Shown: positions 33,639-49,453, counted from the stretch's first letter. The stretch is DNA of 64,000 bases from Clavibacter phaseoli (GCF_021922925.1 NZ_CP040786.1:1302001-1366000); one strand, 5' to 3'. Notes: a model not told the origin generated them from the sequence alone. A program made the numbers and translations.

Positions 33639-35285
33639 TCGTCCCCCCTCCGCCTCCCCCGATCCCTCCGCGCCTCCGCCGCCCTCCTCGCCGCCGTCGC
33701 CCTCGTCGCGGGCCTCGGCGCCTGCACCGCGGAGGAGCGGACGCCCGACGCGCTCCGCCCCGTGACGGCCGCGCCCGAGGCGCCGCTCACCGTCGTGGGC
33801 CAGGCCGACGACTCGGACGCGTCGATCGCCATGAGCGGGAGCCTCTTCCGCCAGGCGCCCGTCGCCGTGCTCGCGCCCGCGGGCGACGTCGCGGCGCAGG
33901 AGCTCGGCGCCGAGGCCGCGGTCGCGCTCGGCGCGCCGCTCATCGTCCAGGGGGCCGGCGCCGCGCCCGAGATCGCGCGCCTCGGATCCTCGGGGGTGCT
34001 CGCCGTCGGCGACCTCGGCGACGACGCCGCGTCGGCGCTGCCGGCGTCGACCACCGTGGTGCGCGCCGACCACGCCGCCGACGTGGCCCGGGTCACCGGG
34101 GCCGAGGTCGCCGACGCGCCCGACGCGGATCCGTCCGCCGCCGTGTCGCGCGTGGCCGCGCTCGCCGCGCCCGACGGCGACGCCTCCCCCACGACCCCGA
34201 CCGCGGGATCCGGCGACGACGCCCTCCCCGCCACCGCGCCCGCCGCCGCCCTCACCGGCGCGCACGCGCTCGCCACCGACGCCGCGTCCTCCCTCGCCGC
34301 GGTCGCGACCGCGCGCGCGGCCGGCGTCGGCGTGACCGTCGTGCCCGAGGGGACCCCGGACCCGCGCGCCTCCGCCGACGCGATCGCCGCGCTGCACGAC
34401 GCGGGCGCGACGAGCGCCATCGCGGTCGGCGCCGCCTTTGCGGACGACGCGTCGCTCGAGGGCCGCATCCGCACGGCGTCCACGGGCGACCAGCTCCCGG
34501 GCGGCGGCCAGCTCGTGCTCCCCGGCAAGCGCTACGTCGCGCTCTACGGCGCCGCCGGCACGGGCGCGCTCGGCGTGCTGGGCGAGCAGGGGCCCGCGGA
34601 CGCCGTCGCGCGCGCGAAGGCGCAGGCGGCCGAGTACCAGCCCTACTCCGACGAGCCCGTGATCCCCATGTTCGAGCTCATCGCCACCGTCGCCGCGGGC
34701 TCGGCGGGACCCAACGGCGACTACTCGTCCGAGGTCCCCGTCGAGACGCTGCAGCCCTGGATCGACGCCGCGAGGGATGCGGGCGTCTACGTCGTCATCG
34801 ACCTCCAGCCCGGCCGCACCGACTTCCTGACGCAGGCGAAGCGGTACGAGTCCGTGCTCGCGCAGCCGGGCGTCGGCCTCGCGCTCGACCCCGAGTGGCG
34901 GCTCGGCCCGGACCAGGTGCCGCTGAAGCAGATCGGCAGCGTGTCCGCGGCCGAGGTCGACGCCACGACCGACTGGCTCGCCGGCCTCGTCCGCGAGAGG
35001 GGCCTGCCGCAGAAGATGCTCGTGCTGCACCAGTTCCGGCTGAGCATGATCCAGGACCGCGCGTCGCTCGACATGGACCACCCCGAGCTCGCGATGCTCG
35101 TCCACGCGGACGGGCAGGGCGGCCAGCCCGACAAGCAGGCGACCTGGCGCGCCCTCCACGCCGACGCGCCGGCCGGGATGGCCTGGGGATGGAAGAACTT
35201 CATCGACGAGGACACGCCGATGCTGAGCCCCGAGCAGACGATGCGCGACGTCTCCCCCGTGCCGGACCTCGTCACCTACCAGTAG
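33636..35285 (+). CDS. large putative lipoprotein, 549 aa
   Basis: Signal peptide with lipobox LGAC, lipidated Cys30. The N-terminal part (about 45-320) is Ala/Val/Asp-rich with repeated short alpha/beta units such as VLAPAGDVAAQELG and GVLAVGDLGDDAA, reminiscent of cell-wall-binding repeats, though I cannot confirm the family. From about 330 on there is a barrel-like domain with FELIATVAAGSAG, VYVVIDLQPGR, GLALDPEWRL and MAWGWKNFIDED, suggestive of a glycan-active or binding fold. Exported, membrane-anchored. Function unknown. GTG start is leaderless. Confidence 0.8.
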   Translation: MSSPLRLPRSLRASAALLAAVALVAGLGACTAEERTPDALRPVTAAPEAPLTVVGQADDSDASIAMSGSLFRQAPVAVLAPAGDVAAQELGAEAAVALGAPLIVQGAGAAPEIARLGSSGVLAVGDLGDDAASALPASTTVVRADHAADVARVTGAEVADAPDADPSAAVSRVAALAAPDGDASPTTPTAGSGDDALPATAPAAALTGAHALATDAASSLAAVATARAAGVGVTVVPEGTPDPRASADAIAALHDAGATSAIAVGAAFADDASLEGRIRTASTGDQLPGGGQLVLPGKRYVALYGAAGTGALGVLGEQGPADAVARAKAQAAEYQPYSDEPVIPMFELIATVAAGSAGPNGDYSSEVPVETLQPWIDAARDAGVYVVIDLQPGRTDFLTQAKRYESVLAQPGVGLALDPEWRLGPDQVPLKQIGSVSAAEVDATTDWLAGLVRERGLPQKMLVLHQFRLSMIQDRASLDMDHPELAMLVHADGQGGQPDKQATWRALHADAPAGMAWGWKNFIDEDTPMLSPEQTMRDVSPVPDLVTYQ

Positions 35286-35301
35286 CGAGGACGGGCGCGG
35301 C

Positions 35302-36935
<1,634 letters not shown>

Positions 36936-36939
<4 letters not shown>

Positions 36940-38438
36940 GAGGCCTGCGCGCGCTCCAGCACGAGCTCGCGGACGCGGGCCGCGTCCGCCTGGCCGCGCA
37001 TGGCCTTCATCACGGCGCCGATGACGGCCCCGGCGGCCTGCACCTTGCCGTCGCGGATCTTCGCGAGGACGTCGGGCTGCGCCTGGAGCGCCTCGTCGAT
37101 GGCGGCGATGAGCGGGCCGTCGTCGGACACGACCGCGAGGCCGCGGGCGTCCACGACCTCCTGCGCCGTGCCCTCGCCGTCGATGACGCCCTCGATCACG
37201 TCGCGCGCGAGGCGGTTCGTCAGCGTGCCGGCCTCGACCAGCTCGATGACGGACGCGACCTGCGCGGGGCTGATGAGCGTCGCCGCGTCCACGCCGCGCG
37301 CGTTGGCGATGCGGGCGATCTCGCCCGTCCACCACTTGCGCGCCGCCTGCGGGGCGGCCCCGGCCTCGACCGTGTCCACGAGCTCGGTGAGGAGCCCCGA
37401 GTTCACGACGTCCTGGAACTCGAGGTCGGTGAAGCCCCACTCGGCCTTGAGCCGGCGGCGGCGGATCGCGGGCGACTCGGGCAGCGCCGCGCGCAGCTCC
37501 TCGATCAGCTCGGCGCTCGGCTGCACGGGCAGCAGGTCGGGCTCCGGGAAGTAGCGGTAGTCGTCGGCGTCGCTCTTGGGGCGGCCGGCGGAGGTGCGGC
37601 CGGTGTCCTCGTGCCAGTGCCGCGTCTCCTGCGTGATCGTGCCGCCGGCGGCGAGGATGGCCGCCTGACGCTGGATCTCGTAGCGGATGGCGCGCTCGAC
37701 GCTGCGGAGCGAGTTGACGTTCTTGGTCTCCGTGCGGGTGCCGAGCTTCCCGGATCCGCGCGGGCTCAGCGAGATGTTCGCGTCGCAGCGGAGGTTGCCG
37801 CGCTCCATCTTCGCGTCGGAGATGCCGAGCGCCACGACGATGTCGCGGATGGTCGACACGTACGCCTTCGCGAGCTCGGGCGCCTCGGCCTCTGCCCCGT
37901 AGATGATGTCGGTGACGATCTCCACGAGCGGCACGCCGGCGCGGTTGTAGTCGACGAGCGAGTGGTCGGCGCCCTGGATCCGGCCCGTCGCGCCGCCCAC
38001 GTGCGTGAGCTTCCCGGCGTCCTCCTCCATGTGCGCGCGCTCGATCGGCACCGTGACGATGCGGCCGTCGGGCATCTCCACCTCGACCGAGCCGCGGAAC
38101 GCGATGGGCTCGTCGAACTGGCTGATCTGGTAGTTCTTCGCGAGGTCCGGGTAGAAGTAGTTCTTCCGGGCAAAGCGGGAGCTGGGCGCGATCTCGCAGC
38201 CGAGCGCGAGGCCCAGGCTGATCGAGTACCGCACGGCCTGCTCGTTCACGACCGGCAGCGAGCCCGGGAGGCCCAGGTCCACGGGCGTGATGTTGGTGTT
38301 GGGCTCGCCGCCGAAGAAGTTCGGGGCGTCGGAGAACATCTTCGTGCGCGTGTTCAGCTCCACGTGCACCTCGAACCCGAGCACGGGCTCGAACATCTCG
38401 ATGGCCTTGTCGTAGTCCATCAGCTCGGCCTTGGCCAT
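36936..38438 (-). CDS. gatB: Asp-tRNA(Asn)/Glu-tRNA(Gln) amidotransferase subunit B
   Basis: 500 residues. Kinase and tRNA-binding subunit of GatCAB, which converts misacylated Glu-tRNA-Gln (and Asp-tRNA-Asn) to the correct amide. Motifs: [63 protein letters not shown], and the C-terminal YqeY-like tail domain with [17 protein letters not shown] overlaps the gatA stop by one base (TGATG). Confidence 0.97.
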
Positions 38439-39985
38439 CAGTGCGTGTCTCCGTCCGTGGTGCGTCGCGCGGCGCGCGCGAGCTCGGGTGCCTGGGCGAG
38501 CAGGGGCCCGCCCCACCGCCGCTCGAGGATCCCCTCGAGCGCGGCGCCGACCGTGTAGAGGCGCGCGTCCTCGCGGGCGGGCGCCATGAACTGGATCCCG
38601 ACGGGCAGGCCGTCCTCGGGCGCGAGCCCGATGGGGAGGCCGATGCCGGGGACGCCCGCGAGGTTCGCGGGGATCGTCGTGAGGTCGTTGAGGTACATCG
38701 CCAGCGGGTCGTCGAGCTTCTCGCCGAGCTTGAACGCCGTCGTGGGCGCGGAAGGCGTGACCAGCACGTCGACCTGCTGGAACGCGGCGTCGAAGTCGCG
38801 CTGGATGAGCGTGCGGACCCTCTGCGCGCTGCCGTAGTAGGCGTCGTAGTAGCCGGCGCTCAGCGCGTAGGTGCCGAGGATGATGCGGCGCTTGACCTCG
38901 GGGCCGAAGCCGGCCTCGCGGGTCGCCGCCATGACGTCCTCGACGGTGCCGCCGCCGGGCGGGTTGACGCGGAGGCCGAAGCGCACCGAGTCGAACTTGG
39001 CGAGGTTGCTCGACGCCTCCGCGGGGAGGATCAGGTAGTACGCGGCGATGGCGTGCTCGAAGTTCGGGGCGGAGACCTCGACGATCTCCGCGCCCGCCTG
39101 CTCGAGGAGGTCGAGCGCCTCGCGGAAGCGCTGCGTGACGCCGGCCTGGAAGCCCTCGCCGTCGAGCTGCTTCACGACGCCGATGCGGAGGCCCTTCACG
39201 GATCCCTCGCGCTGCCCGGCGCGCGCGGCCTCAGCGAACGAGGGCCACGTGTCGGTGAGCGACGTGGAGTCGCGCGGGTCGTGCCCGCCGATGACGTCGT
39301 GGACGAGCGCCGAGTCGAGCACCGTGCGGGAGACCGGGCCGACCTGGTCGAGGCTCGAGGCGAGCGCGATGGCGCCGTACCGGCTCACGCCGCCGTAGGT
39401 GGGCTTGACGCCCACGGATCCGGTGACGGCGGCGGGCTGCCGGATGGAGCCGCCCGTGTCGGAGCCGAGCGCGACGGGCGCCTCGAACGCGGCGACCGCT
39501 GCCGCGGATCCGCCGCCCGAGCCGCCGGGGATGCGGTCGAGGTCCCACGGGTTGTGCGTGGCGCCGAAGGCCGAGTGCTCGGTGGAGGATCCCATCGCGA
39601 ACTCGTCCATGTTGGTCTTGCCGAGCGGAACGAGGCCCGCGGCGCGGAGGCGCTGGACGACCGTGGCGTCGTAGGGCGGAGTCCAGCCCTCGAGCATGCG
39701 CGAGCCCGCGGTGGACGGCATGTCGATGGTGCAGAGCACGTCCTTGATGGCGATGGGCACGCCCGCGAGCGGACCGAGCGGGGCGCCGTCGGCGCGCTGC
39801 GCGTCGATCTCGGCGGCGCGCCCGAGGGCGCGTTCCCCGGAGACGTGGAGGAACGCGTGGACGTCGCCGTCGACGTGGTCGATGCGGTCGAGGTGCGCGC
39901 GCACGGCGTCGACGCTCGAGACGTCGCGGGACGCGAGGCGGTCGGCGAGGTCGGCGGCGCTGAGGCGCGTGAGGTCGTCGGTCAT
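38438..39985 (-). CDS. gatA: Asp-tRNA(Asn)/Glu-tRNA(Gln) amidotransferase subunit A
   Basis: 515 residues, amidase-signature family; releases ammonia from glutamine for transfer by GatB. The Ser-cisSer-Lys triad is K81 (PIAIKDVLC), S156 (GGSGGGS) and S180 ([12 protein letters not shown]), spacing as in characterised GatA. Starts 7 nt after the gatC stop. Confidence 0.97.
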   Translation of the reverse strand: MTDDLTRLSAADLADRLASRDVSSVDAVRAHLDRIDHVDGDVHAFLHVSGERALGRAAEIDAQRADGAPLGPLAGVPIAIKDVLCTIDMPSTAGSRMLEGWTPPYDATVVQRLRAAGLVPLGKTNMDEFAMGSSTEHSAFGATHNPWDLDRIPGGSGGGSAAAVAAFEAPVALGSDTGGSIRQPAAVTGSVGVKPTYGGVSRYGAIALASSLDQVGPVSRTVLDSALVHDVIGGHDPRDSTSLTDTWPSFAEAARAGQREGSVKGLRIGVVKQLDGEGFQAGVTQRFREALDLLEQAGAEIVEVSAPNFEHAIAAYYLILPAEASSNLAKFDSVRFGLRVNPPGGGTVEDVMAATREAGFGPEVKRRIILGTYALSAGYYDAYYGSAQRVRTLIQRDFDAAFQQVDVLVTPSAPTTAFKLGEKLDDPLAMYLNDLTTIPANLAGVPGIGLPIGLAPEDGLPVGIQFMAPAREDARLYTVGAALEGILERRWGGPLLAQAPELARAARRTTDGDTH

Positions 39986-39992
39986 GGTGCTC

Positions 39993-40361
39993 CTACTGCT
40001 CTTCGCCGAGGATCGCCGACACCTTGAAGCGGGATCCGTCGTGCTCGGGTGCGCCCGCGAGCGCCTGGGCGGTGGTCAGCGTCTCGCCCGGCACGTCGGG
40101 CCGGTAGACGTTCACGAGCGGGATCGGGTGGCTCGTGGCGGGGACGTCCGGTCCCGCGACCGCGGTGACCTTCGCGACCGACTCCACGATGAGGCCGAGC
40201 TCGGTCGTGAGCTGGTCGATCTCCTCCGCGCTCAGGCGGATGCGCGCGAGGCCGGCGAGGTGCTCCACCTGCTCCCGGCTGATCTGCTCCGTGGGGGTCG
40301 GCGCCTGGGGGGTCTCGTCCCCGCTGGTCGCGTCGGCGGGCTCGGGCCGGGTGTCGGGCAT
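39993..40361 (-). CDS. gatC: Asp-tRNA(Asn)/Glu-tRNA(Gln) amidotransferase subunit C
   Basis: 122 residues. The family core [26 protein letters not shown], then [28 protein letters not shown] near the C-terminus. GatC is the belt that holds GatA and GatB together. The first 28 residues form an acidic Pro/Thr extension not found in short GatC proteins. First gene of the operon gatC-gatA-gatB-ABC-F, with GGAGA before ATG and a TAGAAT -10 (40398-40403). Confidence 0.95.
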   Translation of the reverse strand: MPDTRPEPADATSGDETPQAPTPTEQISREQVEHLAGLARIRLSAEEIDQLTTELGLIVESVAKVTAVAGPDVPATSHPIPLVNVYRPDVPGETLTTAQALAGAPEHDGSRFKVSAILGEEQ

Positions 40362-40397
40362 GCGTCTCCAAAGGACTGTGTGCGGGGGTACCGGGAG

Positions 40398-40410
40398 ATT
40401 CTATTAGCGT
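40398..40410. promoter_or_regulatory. adjacent divergent -10 boxes (gatC minus, META lipoprotein plus)
   Basis: Minus-strand TAGAAT (40398-40403) and plus-strand TAGCGT (40405-40410) are separated by one base, in an AT-rich patch within GC-rich DNA. The plus gene starts 7 nt later (leaderless); gatC has a leader of about 30 nt. Confidence 0.6.
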
Positions 40411-40417
40411 GACCCCC

Positions 40418-40870
40418 ATGCCCACCGCAGCCCGGATCCCCGCCCGCCGCCGATCCGGACGACCCCGAGGGGCCGCGGTCGCCGCCGTCGCCGTCGCCGC
40501 GCTGGCTCTCGCGCCGCTCGCCGGATGCGCGCCCGTCAGCGACGTGCGCGGCAACTGGCACCTCGTGTCCGGATCCGACGCCGCGGGCGACCTGGACGTG
40601 GGTGACGCGCTCATCACGATGCGGGTCGGCGGCGGCGGGGTCAGCGGCCGTGGCCCCTGCAACGACTACTCCGGCACGATGGCCGGGAAGGGCGACGGGA
40701 TGCTCGCCGGGGTCGTCCCCGGCCAGCTCGCGTGCGAGGACGGCGGCCTCGAGGCCCGCTACCTCCAGGACCTCTCCCGGGTGTCGTCGCTCGAGGTGGA
40801 CGACGGCCACCTCGTCGCGACGGGCCCCGACGACGTGCGGCTGGAGTACGCCGAGCGCAGCCGCGGCTGA
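40418..40870 (+). CDS. META-domain-like lipoprotein, 150 aa
   Basis: Signal peptide rich in Ala and Arg with lipobox LAGC, then GNWHLVSGSD, a central GRGPCNDYSGTM (the G-C-N-x-Y/F segment typical of META/HslJ domains) and short beta strands. Likely a surface lipoprotein. META-domain proteins are linked to stress tolerance in other bacteria, but the role here is unknown. ATG 40418 sits 7 nt after TAGCGT; the in-frame GTG at 40409 lies within that box. Confidence 0.8.
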   Translation: MPTAARIPARRRSGRPRGAAVAAVAVAALALAPLAGCAPVSDVRGNWHLVSGSDAAGDLDVGDALITMRVGGGGVSGRGPCNDYSGTMAGKGDGMLAGVVPGQLACEDGGLEARYLQDLSRVSSLEVDDGHLVATGPDDVRLEYAERSRG

Positions 40871-40882
40871 CGCGCGGGCCCG

Positions 40883-42259
40883 CTACCTGCCGCTGGCGTC
40901 GGCGAGCACGTCGCGCGCGACCGGGCGGTCGATGCCGATGAGCGCGAGGTTCCGGAAGGACTCCGTGCCGCGGTCGAAGTAGCTGTTGTGCCCGACGACG
41001 CCCACGAGGGATCCGTCGGCCGAGACGCCCCCGGACGCGCCCGTCCCGGTGACCCCGAAGTGCGCGGCGCCGAACGACGCGCTGCCCGGGTCCGACCCGA
41101 AGTACGACGAGCCGACCACCGGATCCCACGGGGCCTCGCCCACGAACACCCGCCCGGCGGGGACGTCGAGCTGCCCGGCGTCGCGCACGGCGCCGCCCGG
41201 GGACCCGACGACGGCCAGCGCGTCGACGGACGCCCGCCCGCTCGACAGCGCGAGCAGCGCCGCGGTCGAGCCGTACGAGTGCGCGATGACCGTCACGTAC
41301 GGCGGGTCGTCGCGGCGCAGGCCCTGGATCCCCTGGATCGCGCCCTCGAGGTACTGCGCGCCCTCGTGCGCCAGGTCGAGCGAGCCGATGCCGAGGAGGT
41401 CGGGCGTGCGGTAGCCGATCCAGGAGATGGTGGCGACGCCGCCCGCGCCCTGCGCCGCGCTCGCGCCGAGCAGGGTGGTCTGCTGCTGCTGGAGGCGCGC
41501 GGCGACGTCTGTCCAGTCGACCAGGCGGTCGGACACGGAGTAGAACATGCCGGGCACGACGATCCCGACGTACGCCGCGGTGTCGAGGTCCCCCATCACG
41601 ATGCCGGCGCGTCCCGGCCACGTCGTGTCGAGCGTCAGGAGCGAGCGCGCGGGGCCGCCCACCGCGGGCTCCAGCGCCCGACGCACCTCGGCGAGCATGT
41701 CCAGGTCGCGCCCGACCGCCTGCTGCGCGCCGCGACCCGGCGTCGTCGCGGCCTCGGCGTGCAGCTCGCGCTCGCGCTCGGCGAGCAGGCGGCGGTTGGC
41801 GGCGTCGCGCTCGACCACCGGGATGCCCTCCAGGTTCCCGACGAGCTCGGGGATGCCCTGGGCGAGGTCGCGGCGCTCGGAGGGCGCGAGTCCCGACCAC
41901 CACGCGGCGACGCCGGACACGGCGGGCGGGCGGCGGACGAGCTCCCGGATCGTCTCCGGGATCGCGCGCGCGAGCGTCCGGAGCTCCGGCGCGTCGAGCG
42001 CGGGCAGCGCCCCGAGGAGCGCGACGGGGGACGTGTCGCGGAGCGTGCGGTCGGAGGCCTCCGGGTCGCGGAGCTGCTGGATCACCCGCGCGGGGCTCGG
42101 CAGGTGCGCGCCGGTGGCGGGATCCGCGGCGTCCGGACCGGCGAGGACGGCGATCGGGCGGGTCGCCGCTCCGGCCGTGGTCGCGGGCGCGACGAGCGAC
42201 CCGACCAGCCCGCACAGGATGGCCGAGGCGGCGAGCAGCACGCGGACGCGAGTCGTCAC
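40883..42259 (-). CDS. secreted alpha/beta hydrolase (DUF1023-type), 458 aa
   Basis: Signal peptide (VRVLLAASAILCGLVGSLVAPATTAGA) with no lipobox, a helical Pro/Leu-rich region (about 50-230), then a serine-hydrolase domain with nucleophile elbow AHSYGST, ISWIGYRTPD and a late VGHNSYFDRGTES containing the His. This is the layout of Abhydrolase_8/DUF1023 proteins of actinobacteria; substrate unknown. Starts at GTG with a GGGGG stretch upstream and 113 bp after ligA. Confidence 0.87.
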   Translation of the reverse strand: MTTRVRVLLAASAILCGLVGSLVAPATTAGAATRPIAVLAGPDAADPATGAHLPSPARVIQQLRDPEASDRTLRDTSPVALLGALPALDAPELRTLARAIPETIRELVRRPPAVSGVAAWWSGLAPSERRDLAQGIPELVGNLEGIPVVERDAANRRLLAERERELHAEAATTPGRGAQQAVGRDLDMLAEVRRALEPAVGGPARSLLTLDTTWPGRAGIVMGDLDTAAYVGIVVPGMFYSVSDRLVDWTDVAARLQQQQTTLLGASAAQGAGGVATISWIGYRTPDLLGIGSLDLAHEGAQYLEGAIQGIQGLRRDDPPYVTVIAHSYGSTAALLALSSGRASVDALAVVGSPGGAVRDAGQLDVPAGRVFVGEAPWDPVVGSSYFGSDPGSASFGAAHFGVTGTGASGGVSADGSLVGVVGHNSYFDRGTESFRNLALIGIDRPVARDVLADASGR

Positions 42260-42372
42260 GGTTCGAGATCCCCCAGAGAGCCGGCGTGGGAGGGCCGGCG
42301 CCTGCGGATGGCGCGCCCGCGCCGACGCGTCCGCCCATGGTATCGGCGCGACGTGTCGGGCGGGAGGCCCGA

Positions 42373-46026
<3,654 letters not shown>

Positions 46027-46030
<4 letters not shown>

Positions 46031-47232
46031 CCCGTGAGCCTACGCGCCGCGCGGCCCGCGAGACCCGCCCGGGAGGCCCGCGCGACGGCGTCGGGCAGCG
46101 CCGCGAGGAGCGCGTCGACGTCGTCGTCGGTCGTCGTGCGGCCGAGCGTGAACCGGAGCGCGCCGCGGGCCTCGTCCTCGGGGATGCCCATGCCGAGGAG
46201 CACGTGCGAGACCTCGGGCACGCCGGCCTGGCACGCGGATCCGGTGCTCACCGAGACGCCGGCCATGTCCAGCAGGAGCAGGAGCGAGTCGCCTTGGCAG
46301 CCCACGAAGGTGAGGTGCGCGTTGCCGGGGAGGCGGCCCGCGGGATCCGGGTCGCCGCGGAGGACGGCGCCCGGGACGTCGCGGAGCGCGCTCTCGACCA
46401 GGCGGTCGCGGAGGCGCGCGAGGCGCACCGCCTCGGCGTCGAGCTCCGCCACGGCGAGCGTCACGGCCGTCGCGAACGCCACCGCGGACGCGGCGTCCTG
46501 CGTGCCCGAGCGCACCTGCCGCTGCTGGCCGCCGCCGTGGATCTGCGGATCCACCGTCGCCTGCCGCGCGAGCACGAGCGCGCCGCTGCCGACGGGCCCG
46601 CCGACCTTGTGCGCCGAGACGCTGACCGCGTGCACCCCGGCGTCGCGCCAGCGCCGGAACGGGACCGGCATGTGCCCGAGGGCCGCGACCGCGTCGACGT
46701 GCACGGGCACGCCGTGCGCGCGGGCGAGGGCGGCGAGCTCCTCGACGGGCTGGATCGTGCCGACCTCGTTGCTCGCGGCGAGGAAGGTGAGCAGGGAGAC
46801 GGATCCGGGGTCCGCGGCGAGCGCGGCGGCGACCTGATCGACCCGGATGCGCCCGACCGCGTCGATGGGGAGCCGCTCCACGACGGCCCCGCGCCGCTCG
46901 AGCCACTCGACCGTGTCGACCGTGGCGTGGTGCTCGCCGTCGGGCACGAGGATCCGCGTGCGCCGGGGATCCGCCGCGACGCGCGCGCCGTGCAGCCCCT
47001 TGATCCCGAGGTTCACCGACTCGGTGCCGCCGGAGGTGAGGATCACCTCGACCGGGTCCGCGCCGAGCGCCCGCGCGATGGCCTCGCGCGCCTCCTCCAG
47101 CACGCGCCGCGCCTCCTGGCCGTGCGAGTGGATGGAGGACGGGTTCCCCACCAGGGTCAGCGCCCCGGCGAGCGCCGCGATCGCCTCCGGCCGCATCGGG
47201 GTCGTGGCCGCGTGGTCCAGGTAGACCGTCAT
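46027..47232 (-). CDS. cysteine desulfurase (NifS/IscS family)
   Basis: 401 residues, PLP aminotransferase fold type [12 protein letters not shown] at the start, ANEVGTIQP, the PLP lysine in [14 protein letters not shown], and the catalytic Cys in STGSACQAG. Supplies persulfide sulfur; directly upstream of and overlapping mnmA, so the two probably form a tRNA-thiolation pair. Leaderless ATG. The -10 overlaps that of the divergent GlgX-type gene. Assignment to IscS versus NifS subtype not attempted. Confidence 0.95.
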
Positions 47233-47237
47233 GCCCC

Positions 47238-47244
47238 TACCCTA
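47238..47244. promoter_or_regulatory. overlapping divergent -10 boxes
   Basis: The 7-mer TACCCTA holds plus-strand TACCCT (47238-47243) and minus-strand TAGGGT (47244-47239). The plus ATG follows after 7 nt and the minus ATG after 6 nt; both genes would be leaderless. Confidence 0.65.
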
Positions 47245-47250
47245 GGTCGC

Positions 47251-49308
47251 ATGCCGCGCCCCGGATCGCCCGTGCCCCTGGGGCTGACGCTCCACGACCA
47301 GGGCGGCACGCTGCGCGTCGTGAGCCACGGCGCGTCCGCCGTGGAGCTCACCGTCTCGGACGTCGACGATCCCCGCCGGGTGGTGGAGGTCGTGGCGATG
47401 GAGCGGGGCGACGAGGGCCTCTGGACGGGATCCAGCGCGCGGCTCGTCCCCGGCACCGCGTACTCCGTGCGCGTCGACGGCGACCCCGCCCCCGGCGACT
47501 CCTTCGACCCGACGCGGCACCTCCTGGATCCGTACGCCCGCGGCCTCGTGCAGGTGGGCCCCACCGCGTGGCGCTCGGTCGTCACGAGCGAGGTGCCCGC
47601 GGAGGAGCGGGCCGCCCGCCGCGCCTCCCGCCCCGTCGTGCCGCGCGACCGGCAGGTCGTCTACGAGCTGCACGTGCGCGGCTTCACGAAGACCGACGAG
47701 CGGCTGCCGGAGGAGCTCCGCGGCACGTACGCGGGCCTCGGGCACGCGACCACGGTGGAGCGCCTGGTCGACCTCGGGATCACGACGGTCGAGCTCCTGC
47801 CCGTGCACGCCTCCACGAGCGAGGAGCGGCTGCGCGCGCAGGGCCGGATCAACCACTGGGGCTACAACACGCTCGCCTACCTCGCGCCGCACGCGCCCTA
47901 CGCCACGCGCCGGGCGCGGGACGCGGGGGCCGACGGGGTCGCGGCCGAGTTCCGGGCCATGGTCGACGCGCTGCACGCCGCGGGGATCCAGGTCGTGCTC
48001 GACGTCGTCTACAACCACACGGCGGAGGAGGGCGCCGACGGGCCGATCACGAGCCTCCGCGGCATCGACGGCTCGCGCTACTACCGGCACGCGCCGGACG
48101 GGACGCCCATCGACGTGACGGGCTGCGGCAACACGGTCGACCTGTCCCGGCCGGACGCGCAGCGCCTGGTGCTCGACTCGCTCGAGCACTGGTCCGACGT
48201 GATGGGCGTCGACGGCTTCCGCTTCGACCTCGCCGTCACGCTCGGCCGCGACGAGCGCGTGGACTTCGACCCCGCGCACCCGCTGCTGCGCGCCATCGTC
48301 GAGGACGAGGCGCTCGACGGCCTCCTGATGATCGCCGAGCCGTGGGACGTGGGCATGGGCGGCTGGCGCACGGGCGGGTTCGGATCCGGCTGGAGCGAGT
48401 GGAACGACGGCTACCGCGACCGCGTGCGCGACTTCTGGCTCGCCGACGTGGCCGAGGCCCGGCGCAGCGGCCGCGCGCCGAACGGGGTGGGCGCGCTGGC
48501 CTCCTGCCTCGCGGGATCCTCCGGCACCTTCGCCGCTGACCGCGGCCCGCTCGCCTCCGTCTCCTTCGTCACCGCGCACGACGGGTTCACGCTGGCGGAC
48601 CTCACGTCCTACGACCGCAAGCACAACAGCGGCAACGGCGAGTCGAACCGCGACGGCACCGACGCGAACCGCTCGTGGAACCACGGCGTGGAGGGCCCGA
48701 CGCGCGACGCCGCGATCCTCGCCGCCCGCAGGCGCACCTCGCGCAACCTGCTCGGAACGCTGCTCGTCTCCGCGGGGATCCCCATGATCACCATGGGCGA
48801 CGAGCGCGGACGCACGCAGCGCGGCAACAACAACGGCTACTGCCTCGACAACGCGGCGACGTGGATGCGCTGGGACGAGGACGCGTGGCGGATGGACCTG
48901 GAGGCGACCACGCGCCACCTGCTCCGGATCCGGCGGGACAACCCGGCGCTCCGGCCGGTGCGCTACGCGGAGCCGGACGCGCGCGTGCCGAGCGCGTCGG
49001 TCCTCGCCTGGCGCGACGCGGACGGCGCGCCCATGACGGAGTCGGCCTGGCAGTCGCCGGGCACGCGCACGCTGCAGTGGATCACCACGTCGACCCCCGA
49101 GACCGAGGACCCGAGCTGCGTGCTCGTCGTCGTCCACGGGCAGGAGTCCCGGGCGACGGTGACGCTGCCGGAGCAGGACGGCGTGACCGCCTGGCGCCTC
49201 CTCTGGTCGAGCGAGTGGGAGCGGCCCGAGCTCGTGACGGCGTCCGACGCGCCCGGAGACCGCGTCGAGGTCGACGGCCCGGCCCTGCGGATCTACCGGG
49301 CCGGCTGA
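47251..49308 (+). CDS. intact GlgX-type isoamylase/debranching enzyme paralog
   Basis: 685 residues, GH13_11 layout: N-terminal CBM48 (about 1-95), then [41 protein letters not shown], nucleophile in VDGFRFDLAVT, acid in MIAEPWDVG, third acid in VTAHDGFTLADL. All catalytic residues are present. Probably a debranching enzyme or alpha-amylase of the same group as the broken gene at 8722. It has no neighbour in the glycogen pathway on its left; glgP-glgE-glgB follow after one gene. Confidence 0.92.
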   Translation: MPRPGSPVPLGLTLHDQGGTLRVVSHGASAVELTVSDVDDPRRVVEVVAMERGDEGLWTGSSARLVPGTAYSVRVDGDPAPGDSFDPTRHLLDPYARGLVQVGPTAWRSVVTSEVPAEERAARRASRPVVPRDRQVVYELHVRGFTKTDERLPEELRGTYAGLGHATTVERLVDLGITTVELLPVHASTSEERLRAQGRINHWGYNTLAYLAPHAPYATRRARDAGADGVAAEFRAMVDALHAAGIQVVLDVVYNHTAEEGADGPITSLRGIDGSRYYRHAPDGTPIDVTGCGNTVDLSRPDAQRLVLDSLEHWSDVMGVDGFRFDLAVTLGRDERVDFDPAHPLLRAIVEDEALDGLLMIAEPWDVGMGGWRTGGFGSGWSEWNDGYRDRVRDFWLADVAEARRSGRAPNGVGALASCLAGSSGTFAADRGPLASVSFVTAHDGFTLADLTSYDRKHNSGNGESNRDGTDANRSWNHGVEGPTRDAAILAARRRTSRNLLGTLLVSAGIPMITMGDERGRTQRGNNNGYCLDNAATWMRWDEDAWRMDLEATTRHLLRIRRDNPALRPVRYAEPDARVPSASVLAWRDADGAPMTESAWQSPGTRTLQWITTSTPETEDPSCVLVVVHGQESRATVTLPEQDGVTAWRLLWSSEWERPELVTASDAPGDRVEVDGPALRIYRAG

Positions 49309-49453
49309 CCGCGCCCCGACGGGGATGCGCCCGCCGCCCGACCCGGACGGGGGCCGCCGCGGGTTCGCGCGGCGCGGCGCTCGTGTGCTCTCCTGGAGGC
49401 GCCCGCACGATCCGCCGCGCACCGCCGCGCCCAGAACGACGAGGACGCCGCAC

